From NCBI GenBank assembly GCA_016928315.1, contig JAFGKZ010000217.1, positions 1 through 32,116 of the forward strand: DNA of 32,116 nucleotides. Reading direction: 5' to 3'. Below the pieces are notes generated by a model. It saw nothing but the letters and a program-made list of their open reading frames with translations, was not told the origin of the DNA and searched no databases. This stretch comes from Calditrichaceae bacterium (lineage in GTDB: Bacteria > Calditrichota > Calditrichia > Calditrichales > Calditrichaceae). Made by a program: the position numbers and the translations under genes. Positions 16,668-23,436 of the stretch are shown here, piece after piece (position 1 is the first letter of the stretch; each line of letters begins with the position of its first letter).

Positions 16668-17046
16668 AAAAATTCTCATCATTGATGATGATATCGATCT
16701 GGTTGAAGCAATGCGCCTAACGCTGGAAAGCGCAGGTTTTGAAGTTATCGATGCGCAGGATGGGAAGAAAGGTCTGGAAAAAATAACATCCGGCTCGCCC
16801 GATCTGATTATTTTGGATGTAATGATGGGAACGCAGGATGAAGGTTTTCATGTAGCCTATCAGATAAAAAATAATCCTGATACAAGTGATATCCCGGTGA
16901 TAATGGTTACCGCTGTAGGGCAGGAAACCGGGTTTTCATTCGATAAAGAAAAAGATGAGGACTTTTTACCCGTCAATGAGTTTCTGGAAAAACCAATTGA
17001 TCCGGATACATTAATTGAACTGGTAAAAAAGAACCTGGGACAATAA
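16657..17046 (+). CDS. Stand-alone receiver-domain response regulator linked to the hydrogenase
   Basis: This 129-aa single-domain response regulator has no output domain. The acidic pocket is Asp10/11/12, the phosphoacceptor Asp54 (LDVMMG), the switch Thr85 and the conserved Lys112 (EKPID). Between beta-4 and beta-5 it has a longer loop (about residues 88-108, with FSFDKEKDEDFLPVNEF) than CheY or Spo0F. From memory, receivers of this kind with a similar SFD-x-DFLPVxEFxEKP stretch occur beside hydrogenase genes in other anaerobes. Its start lies inside the protease gene (11-base overlap), so it belongs to the hydrogenase operon. With no DNA-binding or AAA+ domain it cannot itself be the sigma-54 activator. 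The kinase at 17204 is the obvious partner candidate. Confidence 0.88.
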   Translation: MATKKILIIDDDIDLVEAMRLTLESAGFEVIDAQDGKKGLEKITSGSPDLIILDVMMGTQDEGFHVAYQIKNNPDTSDIPVIMVTAVGQETGFSFDKEKDEDFLPVNEFLEKPIDPDTLIELVKKNLGQ

Positions 17047-17077
17047 ATTATACTTACATAAAAATACCTCTGTTATT

Positions 17078-17126
17078 AAGCGCAGAGTTGATTATTTATT
17101 TTACTGAACACTTTGCGCTTTTTTCT
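17078..17126 (+). terminator. Weak candidate terminator after the hydrogenase operon
   Basis: AAGCGCA (17078-17084) can pair with TGCGCTT (17114-17120), followed by a T-rich run (17119-17124). The loop is long (29 bases) and the stem only 7 bp, so this is a weak intrinsic terminator at best. It is the only hairpin with a T-run I found between the receiver gene and the kinase gene. Confidence 0.3.
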
Positions 17127-17203
17127 ATTTATTATAGTAATCGTTTGGGCATGACTATTTCATTATATTCATAATATTCCTATATTTATTGAGAACTATC
17201 TAA

Positions 17204-18568
17204 TTGTCAATCGGGAAAGTAAAATTGAAATTAAATTATTACTCGCTTGATCGATTTCCATTTTTAAATACGGTTATTTTAAAATCACGGTTAGCGTGGT
17301 CCATCCGCCTGCGCTGGCTGGCTGTAGCCGGGTATTTTTTAGCAACCATAGTAACTGAAGTTTTTTTTGAGATTTCCCTGCCGTACAGACAGATATGGAT
17401 CGTACTTTTTAGTCTTGCATTTCTAAATCTTATTTACCAAGCTTCATTATGGATACAAAAAGAATTTTCGTTTCCTGCAGAAATTATCATACTTCATATT
17501 CATATTATTATAGATTTAATTTGTTTAACTCTATTGATACATTATTCCGGAGGGATAGAAAATCCCGTATATCTGTTCTATATATTTCACATTGTTATTA
17601 GCAGCATATTATTTTCAAAGTCTTCTCCATTTATAATTGCGACGCTGGTTGTAATTCTATTTTTTTCCCTGGTTTATCTGGAATATAATGGTATAATTGC
17701 ACATTATTGTTTATATGAAATCAGCATTCATGATAGTTTATTAGCTGTTGTTCTTATTTTAATTGTATTTTTTATTACCGTTTATGTGACAGAATATATC
17801 TGTACTACATTTATGCGTATTTACCGGGACAGTAAACGGATTATCGATAAACAAAATAAGCAGCTCATTGAAGCGGATAAAGAAAAAACGCGATTTTTCC
17901 AATTTGCATCGCATGAATTAAAGGCGCCTGTTATTGCTATTAAATCAACATTGGATGGCGTTACCAAGAGTTTTGCCGGCAGCCTCGATCCAAAGATACT
18001 TGATTTATTGCAGCGGGCTTCGAAGCGGTCGACACAGCTTCTTACCATACTAAAAGAGTTATTGGAGCTATCCCAAAAACGAAATATCAAAACGATTATG
18101 GAAAATGAGAAAATAGATATCAATAAAATATTAAATGATACGATTAGAAATGAAAAAACCTCTGCCGAACAAAAAAATATTACATTAAATTTGGATCTGA
18201 ACAAGAACGATATCACTACCTGCGGCAGATATGAGGATTTTGAAAAAGTATTTGGTAATCTTATAAATAATGCAATCCGATATAGCCCTAATAACAGCGT
18301 TATTAATATTAAATCTGAAGTTAATAATCATAATTTTATTTTTGAAATTCAGGATACAGGTATCGGTATACCCGATAATGAAATACATAAGATATTTGAA
18401 GAATTTTATCGGGCTGAATCGGCTAAGAAACTGGTTAATTTTGGGACAGGGCTGGGATTAAGTCTTGTTAAGCAGATTGTAGAAAATTACAGCGGTAAAA
18501 TATCGGTTAAATCAAAAGTGGATCGGGGTTCGACGTTCAGAGTAACTATTCCCATCAAAACGTGTTAA
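17204..18568 (+). CDS. Membrane sensor histidine kinase
   Basis: This 454-aa histidine kinase has six predicted membrane helices in the first 200 residues (about 36-55, 64-84, 95-112, 120-138, 142-160, 178-200). A short linker leads to the dimerisation/phosphoacceptor domain with FASHELKAP (His237) and then the HATPase domain with N-box NLINNAIRYSP, G1 box DTGIGIPD and G2 box GTGLGLSLVKQ. The membrane sensor has no obvious ligand motif. It lies 157 bases after the receiver gene of the hydrogenase operon and may phosphorylate it (inference from proximity). The start is uncertain: TTG 17204 has no good ribosome-binding site, while the in-frame TTG at 17225 follows GGGAAAG. ATG is absent from the early part. 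Confidence 0.9.
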   Translation: MSIGKVKLKLNYYSLDRFPFLNTVILKSRLAWSIRLRWLAVAGYFLATIVTEVFFEISLPYRQIWIVLFSLAFLNLIYQASLWIQKEFSFPAEIIILHIHIIIDLICLTLLIHYSGGIENPVYLFYIFHIVISSILFSKSSPFIIATLVVILFFSLVYLEYNGIIAHYCLYEISIHDSLLAVVLILIVFFITVYVTEYICTTFMRIYRDSKRIIDKQNKQLIEADKEKTRFFQFASHELKAPVIAIKSTLDGVTKSFAGSLDPKILDLLQRASKRSTQLLTILKELLELSQKRNIKTIMENEKIDINKILNDTIRNEKTSAEQKNITLNLDLNKNDITTCGRYEDFEKVFGNLINNAIRYSPNNSVINIKSEVNNHNFIFEIQDTGIGIPDNEIHKIFEEFYRAESAKKLVNFGTGLGLSLVKQIVENYSGKISVKSKVDRGSTFRVTIPIKTC

Positions 18569-18592
18569 TTAACTTCGCGGAGCAAAACTATA

Positions 18593-19054
18593 ATGAAAAT
18601 TGGCGGGCTTGTAGAACAGGGAAATCTGGTAATGTATACAATTACTTCGCTTGCAGATCAACCCGGTGTTGCCGGCCAGGTATTAAATGCTTTGGCGGAT
18701 GCTAAGATCAATCTGGAATTTATTACTGAGATTTCATATAGGGATAATTCTGCGGTGATGTCATTTTGCATAAATGCTGATTTAATGGATGCCGCTGATA
18801 AATTAATCCAGGAAAATGTGAATGTGAAATCTTTAAAAATCAATAAAATTGAGTATGTTAACATCCTTGGTGTGTATGGACCTCATTTTCGGGAAAAACC
18901 GGGTATTGCCGCTGTTTTCTGTTCATTACTTGGTGAGGCAGAAGTAAATATTCTTGGTATATCAAGTAGTATTTCGACCATATCCTGTATTATTGATGTG
19001 CGTGATTTTGAAAAAGCGAAGAGTCTGCTTTTAACCAGATTCGAACTTCCATAA
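18593..19054 (+). CDS. ACT-domain-only protein (aspartokinase-regulatory-domain-like)
   Basis: This 153-aa protein is built of two ACT domains (about residues 10-75 and 85-150) and nothing else. The first begins VMYTITSLADQPGVAGQVLNA. The second ends with SISTISCIIDVRDFEKAKSLL, which resembles the C-terminal ACT of aspartokinase (where TSEIKISCVI-type sequence is common). No catalytic domain is attached, and the gene is complete with a normal ATG start. It may be an amino-acid-sensing regulator, or a partner of a catalytic subunit encoded elsewhere. It starts 24 bases after the kinase gene, so the two may be co-transcribed. Function is otherwise unknown. Confidence 0.82.
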   Translation: MKIGGLVEQGNLVMYTITSLADQPGVAGQVLNALADAKINLEFITEISYRDNSAVMSFCINADLMDAADKLIQENVNVKSLKINKIEYVNILGVYGPHFREKPGIAAVFCSLLGEAEVNILGISSSISTISCIIDVRDFEKAKSLLLTRFELP

Positions 19055-19067
19055 GCGGTTTTAAAAA

Positions 19068-19101
19068 AAATATAAAGAAAATACAATTTTTCTTTATATT
19101 T
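19068..19101. other. Perfect 14-bp AT-rich hairpin between the ACT gene and deoB
   Basis: AAATATAAAGAAAA (19068-19081) and its exact reverse complement (19088-19101) flank a 6-base loop. It starts 13 bases after the stop codon of the ACT gene. The right arm ends in a mixed A/T stretch, not a clean T-run. It may act as a terminator for the upstream genes or as an mRNA 3'-end stabiliser; an operator for deoB, whose start is about 100 bases further on, is another possibility. Confidence 0.5.
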
Positions 19102-19204
19102 GATATAGACAAATTTTATGATTTTTGATAAATTTCCAACTTTATTATGTCATAATCATCGCACTTTTTGCAAATTTTTTGTTTCCTATACTTAAAGATG
19201 AGTT

Positions 19205-20380
19205 ATGAATAAAAAACGGGCAATTGTAATAATTATTGATGGCGTGGGGGTTGGCGAAATGCCTGATGCATCCAATTATGGCGATCAGGGTAGTCATACG
19301 CTGGCTAATATGGCCGCAGTTGTTGGTGGCTTGCATCTGCCCAATCTTGAAAAGATGGGATTGGGTAAAATTGCACCCATACAGGGACTCAATGGTTCTT
19401 TAAAAGCTTTAGCCAATTATGGTAAAATGGCGGAAAAATCGAAAGGTAAAGATTCGACAACCGGGCATTGGGAATTGGCTGGATTAATTGTCAACCATCC
19501 TTTTCCCACATATCCTGAAGGATTTCCAAAAGAAGTAATCAGTCAGTTTGAGCGGAAAATAGGCCGTGAGACACTAGGGAATAAACCAGCATCGGGCACA
19601 GAAATTATTAAAGAATTAGGTGAAGAACATATTAAAACAGGAAAACCAATCGTATACACATCGGCGGACTCAGTTTTTCAGATTGCTGCACACGAAGAAG
19701 TAATTCCCCTGAATGAATTGTATGATATGTGTGAGATTGCCCGGAAAATGCTGACCGGTAAGCATGCTGTTGCCCGCGTAATTGCAAGACCCTTTATTGG
19801 AAATACCGCAAGTGATTTCAGCCGGACTAAATACAGGAAAGATTTTTCCTTGAAACCTTTTGGTAAAATAATGCATCAAATATTTCAGGATAATGAAATA
19901 GCAACTGTCGCGATTGGTAAAATAAATGATTTATATGCTTTCACCGGAATCACAAAAAGTACACATACAAAAACTAATACGGAAGGGATGTCTGCTCTTT
20001 TAGAAGAATTGGATGAAACTGAATCCGGATTTATTATGGCCAATCTGGTGGATTTTGATATGCTCTGGGGACATCGAAACGATCCGACCGGGTTTTATGA
20101 GGGGCTTAAGGCGTTTGATCAATGGCTGCCGCTTTTTATTGAGAAATTAAACGAAAATGATTTACTTATAATCACAGCAGATCATGGCAATGACCCGACT
20201 ACCATAAGTACCGATCATTCAAGAGAGTATGTCCCCGTATTGGCTTATGGTCCAGGATTGAAATCAGATCAGAATATTGGCACGAGGGATACTTTTGCTG
20301 ATCTTCAGGCGACTTTGGCCGAATATTTCACTGTACCGTCAACGGGAGCCGGAAAGAGTTTTTTAAATCTGCTTAATTAG
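19205..20380 (+). CDS. deoB: Phosphopentomutase
   Basis: This 391-aa member of the alkaline phosphatase superfamily interconverts (deoxy)ribose 1-phosphate and 5-phosphate during nucleoside breakdown or salvage, using two Mn ions. The first metal motif is IIDGVGVGEMPDA (Asp12), the phosphorylated threonine is in KDSTTGHWE (Thr85, matching the numbering of the Bacillus cereus enzyme), and the C-terminal metal site is TADHGNDPTT followed by STDHSREYVP. The length is typical. It starts the operon with two microcompartment vertex genes 15 bases downstream. This suggests sugar-phosphate metabolism as the context for those genes, since product deoxyribose 5-phosphate would feed an aldolase (DeoC) that is not in this window. 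Confidence 0.96.
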   Translation: MNKKRAIVIIIDGVGVGEMPDASNYGDQGSHTLANMAAVVGGLHLPNLEKMGLGKIAPIQGLNGSLKALANYGKMAEKSKGKDSTTGHWELAGLIVNHPFPTYPEGFPKEVISQFERKIGRETLGNKPASGTEIIKELGEEHIKTGKPIVYTSADSVFQIAAHEEVIPLNELYDMCEIARKMLTGKHAVARVIARPFIGNTASDFSRTKYRKDFSLKPFGKIMHQIFQDNEIATVAIGKINDLYAFTGITKSTHTKTNTEGMSALLEELDETESGFIMANLVDFDMLWGHRNDPTGFYEGLKAFDQWLPLFIEKLNENDLLIITADHGNDPTTISTDHSREYVPVLAYGPGLKSDQNIGTRDTFADLQATLAEYFTVPSTGAGKSFLNLLN

Positions 20381-20395
20381 ATAAAGGATCAAATT

Positions 20396-20668
20396 TTGCT
20401 TTTAGGAAAAGTAATAGGAACCGTTTGGGCAACACGCAAGGATGAAAAGTTAACCGGCTTGAAACTCTTGCTTGTTCGTCACGTTGAACTGGATTATAGC
20501 ATGAAAAAATCCTATGTGGTGGCGGCGGATACGGTTGGCGCAGGCATTGGCGAAATCGTATTGTTAACAACCGGCAGTTCTGCCCGCCAATCCAAATTAA
20601 CGGAAGGTAAACCGGTTGATGCTGTGGTTTCCGGGATTATAGATAAATTAGATTTGGCAGATAACTAA
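20396..20668 (+). CDS. EutN/CcmL-family microcompartment vertex protein, copy 1
   Basis: This 90-aa protein of the EutN/CcmL (BMV) family forms the pentamers that cap the vertices of bacterial microcompartment shells. The family signature is plain: GKVIGTVWATRKDEKLTGLK at the N-terminus (residues 4-23) and AADTVGAGIGEIVLLTTGSSAR in the middle (about 44-65), with a C-terminal VVSGIIDKLD strand. The start is TTG at 20396 with AAAGGA upstream; no ATG is available before the conserved GKVIGTVW. It sits 15 bases after deoB and 1 base before a second copy. No BMC-H or BMC-T shell-hexamer gene is in the window. Confidence 0.93.
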   Translation: MLLGKVIGTVWATRKDEKLTGLKLLLVRHVELDYSMKKSYVVAADTVGAGIGEIVLLTTGSSARQSKLTEGKPVDAVVSGIIDKLDLADN

Positions 20669-20669
20669 C

Positions 20670-20939
20670 ATGAATTTAGCGCGCGTAATCGGGACAGTTT
20701 GGGCTACCCGTAAAGACCCGAATCTTGAAAACTTAAAAATGCAGATTTTGCAGCCGATTACGGTTAGCGAAAAAGATATAGGGGCACCAATAATTGCCGT
20801 TGATACAGTTGGCGCAGGCGCAGGCGAAACGGTTTTCTATGTTACTGCTTATGAAGCTGTTATTCCTTTAGAAAACAAACCAGCCTTATGCGACGCCTCG
20901 ATTGTGGGCATTGTAGATCGAATTGAAATGAGAGAATGA
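20670..20939 (+). CDS. EutN/CcmL-family microcompartment vertex protein, copy 2
   Basis: This 89-aa paralogue of the preceding gene carries ARVIGTVWATRKDPNLENLK (residues 4-23) and AVDTVGAGAGETVFYVT. The two proteins differ at many positions outside the shared motifs, so this is an old duplication rather than a recent one. Many microcompartment operons carry two or three vertex genes, but next to hexamer genes, which are missing here. The start is ATG, 1 base after the first copy, and the next gene starts 4 bases downstream. The pair is thus in the middle of a tight operon. Confidence 0.93.
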   Translation: MNLARVIGTVWATRKDPNLENLKMQILQPITVSEKDIGAPIIAVDTVGAGAGETVFYVTAYEAVIPLENKPALCDASIVGIVDRIEMRE

Positions 20940-20943
20940 GTTT

Positions 20944-21258
20944 ATGACACTCTGGAACAATATTAAAAAAGGTCTCATGGAAGGGATTCATACAGCAACA
21001 GATAAAACATCAGAGTACACAAAAATTGGCAGAATAAAAATTGATATATTAGGCGTAAAAAAAGAGATTGAAGAAAAGCTGCTCGAACTTGGCGGACGCT
21101 TGTATGATAAAATTGTTGAAAAAGATCAATATGATATTCAAAACGATAAATACATAATGCAGCTCATTGAGCAAGTTAAAGAGCTGGAAAATGAATTAAA
21201 AAAATATAGTCAGGAATTAAATAGAATTAAAATTGATGATGGCATCGATCTGGATTGA
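20944..21258 (+). CDS. Small coiled-coil protein of unknown function
   Basis: This is a 104-aa hypothetical protein that I do not recognise. The first 30 residues are amphipathic (TLWNNIKKGLMEGIHTATDK). Residues 30-95 are strongly charged and predicted helical, with heptad-like patterns (ILGVKKEIEEKLLELGGRLYDKIV and MQLIEQVKELENELKKY), so a coiled coil is likely. There is no signal peptide or membrane helix. It sits between the second vertex gene (4 bases) and the sigma-factor gene (113 bases). The ILGVKKEIEEKLLELGGRLYD stretch is reminiscent of small coiled-coil proteins often found near division or envelope genes, but I cannot assign it. Confidence 0.7.
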   Translation: MTLWNNIKKGLMEGIHTATDKTSEYTKIGRIKIDILGVKKEIEEKLLELGGRLYDKIVEKDQYDIQNDKYIMQLIEQVKELENELKKYSQELNRIKIDDGIDLD

Positions 21259-21371
21259 GAAATAAAATATTTATGATGCACGTTTTGAAATAGAAGGAAA
21301 TAACTATAACGATTTAAATAATCCGGTATTGTTGCCTGATCATTTAAAATTAACAGTTCGAGGTAAAATAA

Positions 21372-22217
21372 GTGAGTGATTTTTTTATTAGTAAAAATCA
21401 ATCGTTAGAGAATTATTTACGAGAAATCGGCGAAGTCAGACTTTTAACCCCTGAAGAAGAAATTGAATTAGCCCAAAAAATTAAACAAAATGATCAAAAA
21501 GCTTTAAAAAGACTGGTAAGCGCAAATTTACGATTTGTGGTGAGCGTAGCAAAATCATACCAAAACTATGGTCTTTCGTTAGAAGATTTGATTAATGAAG
21601 GTAATTTGGGTTTAATGAAAGCTGCATATCGTTTTGATGAAACCCGTGGATTTAAATTTATTTCCTATGCGGTGTGGTGGATTAAACAATCCATTTTACA
21701 GGCCATTGCCGAGCAGTCCAGGCTGGTTCGGCTTCCGCTAAACAGAGTGGGAACATTAACAAAGATTGGTAAAGTTTATAGTATGCTTGAGCAGGAATTT
21801 GAACGCGAACCTACGCCGGAAGAAATTGCCAGTGTGCTGGAAGTGGATAGCGGCGATATCACGGATACTATTAAAATGGCAACGCGATCTGTATCTATGG
21901 ATTCGCCTTTGCAGAAGAACAGCGACAGCCGATTAATTGATATTATACAAAATCAGCAGGACCCCGAACCGGATTCCGAAGTTATGGGCGAATCGCTCAA
22001 AGAAGAAGTCAATCATATCCTTTCCACTTTAACGGCCCGTGAAGCGCGCATTTTAAAACTATATTTCGGTTTGGATGGAGAAAAACCGCATACGTTAGAA
22101 GAAATTGGCGTAAAATTTAAACTTACCAGAGAAAGAGTGCGGCAAATTAAAGAAAAAGCCTTACGTAGATTACGTCATAGTTCCAGAAGTAAAGTATTAA
22201 GGTACTATTTAGGTTAA
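21372..22217 (+). CDS. rpoD: Primary-type sigma-70 family RNA polymerase sigma factor
   Basis: This 281-aa sigma factor has regions 1.2 ([22 protein letters not shown]), 2 ([53 protein letters not shown]), 3 ([26 protein letters not shown]) and 4 ([45 protein letters not shown]). Region 1.1 and the non-conserved insert of Proteobacterial RpoD are lacking. The size and the C-terminal [11 protein letters not shown] closely resemble the Bacteroidota primary sigma factor. It could be that housekeeping factor, or a closely related alternative (RpoS-like) one; region 2 looks primary-type. The GTG start follows GAGGT at a reasonable distance. A strong terminator follows at 22247. Confidence 0.93.
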   Translation: MSDFFISKNQSLENYLREIGEVRLLTPEEEIELAQKIKQNDQKALKRLVSANLRFVVSVAKSYQNYGLSLEDLINEGNLGLMKAAYRFDETRGFKFISYAVWWIKQSILQAIAEQSRLVRLPLNRVGTLTKIGKVYSMLEQEFEREPTPEEIASVLEVDSGDITDTIKMATRSVSMDSPLQKNSDSRLIDIIQNQQDPEPDSEVMGESLKEEVNHILSTLTAREARILKLYFGLDGEKPHTLEEIGVKFKLTRERVRQIKEKALRRLRHSSRSKVLRYYLG

Positions 22218-22246
22218 AAAAAATACATTTTAATGAAAAAATTCCT

Positions 22247-22279
22247 AAACTCCGCTTGATCGCGGAGTTTTTTTTTTAT
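22247..22279 (+). terminator. Strong intrinsic terminator after the sigma-factor gene
   Basis: AAACTCCGC (22247-22255) pairs perfectly with GCGGAGTTT (22262-22270) across the 6-base loop TTGATC, and the stem runs straight into a run of T (to about 22277). It closes the deoB to sigma-factor operon. Confidence 0.9.
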
Positions 22280-22408
22280 AATTTTGATATAAATCACAAC
22301 TTGCCTGATAATTTATTGACCAGAAGGCTAAGATTATAATTGTTCGTGACGATTTCTAACCATAGAAATCATACGGGGTTATACTGTCTTCTAAGTGAGG
22401 ATTGATGG

Positions 22409-23350
22409 ATGAAAGATGAATCAAGACTAATATTTATTTCAAGAGATCAAAAAAAGTACAAAGAAATTATTGTATCCCGCGTAAAACTTTTTACTTATAT
22501 ATCAATATTTTTAATCGCCTTTTTAGTTACAGGTAAGTTTGGTTTAGATTTACTGATCAATTTTAGCCATAATTCCAAAATTGAACGGTTAGAGAGAACC
22601 AATATGGTTTTAGAAACACGTATCCAGGAAATGTCCTCAAAAATTAAGAATATTGGTGAGAAGATTGATATTGTAGCTAATATGGATGATGAATTACGTA
22701 CTCTGTTAGGAATGGAAAAAATTAGTGATGATATTAGAAATGTTGGTATCGGTGGTTCTAATTACGAAATTGATTTTACTGATGAAGTGTCCGGTTTTGA
22801 TCAGAACTTCGAATTAGGACAGCAACTGATGGAATTATCCAGATTTGAAAGAGAAGTTAAGCTGGAACATAGCAGTTATGAAGATTTGTACTCCACTTTC
22901 TACCATAAACAGGATTCTATCGCTTTTTTACCAGCTCTTCGTCCGATATTAAAAGGCGTTGTATCAAGTAAATTTGGCATGCGTACACACCCGGTTTTAA
23001 AGGTCCGGCGCCATCATGATGGTCTGGATTTTTCTGCGCCAAAAGGTACGCCGGTTTATGCTACGGCGGATGGCGTGGTAAGACATGCAGGTAGAAATGG
23101 CGGTTATGGCAATATGGTTATTATTAATCATAAATATGGCTTTGAAACCCGTTACGGTCATCTGAATAAATTTGTAGTGAGACCCGGGCAAACGGTTAAA
23201 CGTGGCGATAAAATAGGCGAAGTTGGAAATACTGGTTTAACTACGGCATCTCATCTGCACTATGAAGTAAAACATAATGGTAAAGTAGTGGATCCCAGTA
23301 TCTATTACTTTGATGATAAAATTTTAAATGAACAGGTTGTTCATAATTAA
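22409..23350 (+). CDS. M23 (LytM/Gly-Gly endopeptidase-like) peptidase, inner-membrane anchored
   Basis: This 313-aa cell-envelope protein is predicted to cleave, or regulate cleavage of, peptidoglycan cross-links. Residues 1-24 are cytoplasmic and basic, and a membrane helix (about 27-45) anchors it. A coiled-coil segment (about 52-100, IERLERTNMVLETRIQEM) leads into a linker and the C-terminal M23 domain (about 175-310). Zinc ligands are intact: HHDGLDF (His203, Asp207) and SHLHYEV (His284), with the usual YGHLNKFVVRPGQTVKRGD stretch, so it should be an active enzyme, unlike EnvC-type activators. It stands alone between two terminators (22247 and 23372) and so is probably a monocistronic unit. 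Confidence 0.92.
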   Translation: MKDESRLIFISRDQKKYKEIIVSRVKLFTYISIFLIAFLVTGKFGLDLLINFSHNSKIERLERTNMVLETRIQEMSSKIKNIGEKIDIVANMDDELRTLLGMEKISDDIRNVGIGGSNYEIDFTDEVSGFDQNFELGQQLMELSRFEREVKLEHSSYEDLYSTFYHKQDSIAFLPALRPILKGVVSSKFGMRTHPVLKVRRHHDGLDFSAPKGTPVYATADGVVRHAGRNGGYGNMVIINHKYGFETRYGHLNKFVVRPGQTVKRGDKIGEVGNTGLTTASHLHYEVKHNGKVVDPSIYYFDDKILNEQVVHN

Positions 23351-23371
23351 ATAGCTGACTCTATTAAAACC

Positions 23372-23402
23372 AAAAAAACCGCCAACAGGCGGTTTTTTTT
23401 TA
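23372..23402 (+). terminator. Strong intrinsic terminator after the M23 peptidase gene
   Basis: AAAAAAACCGCC (23372-23383) pairs with GGCGGTTTTTTT (23388-23399) across the loop AACA, with further T to 23401. The A-rich and T-rich flanks make it a usable terminator on both strands. Confidence 0.92.
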
Positions 23403-23436
23403 TCCAAACTTAAAAAAATTGCGAAAAGAATAATCT

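Noticed and set aside
22316-22340. TTGACC ... TATAAT as a sigma-70 promoter for the M23 gene
   Set aside because: The two hexamers are only 13 bases apart instead of 16-18, and the lineage probably uses a Bacteroidota-like promoter. The TATAAT alone is not enough.
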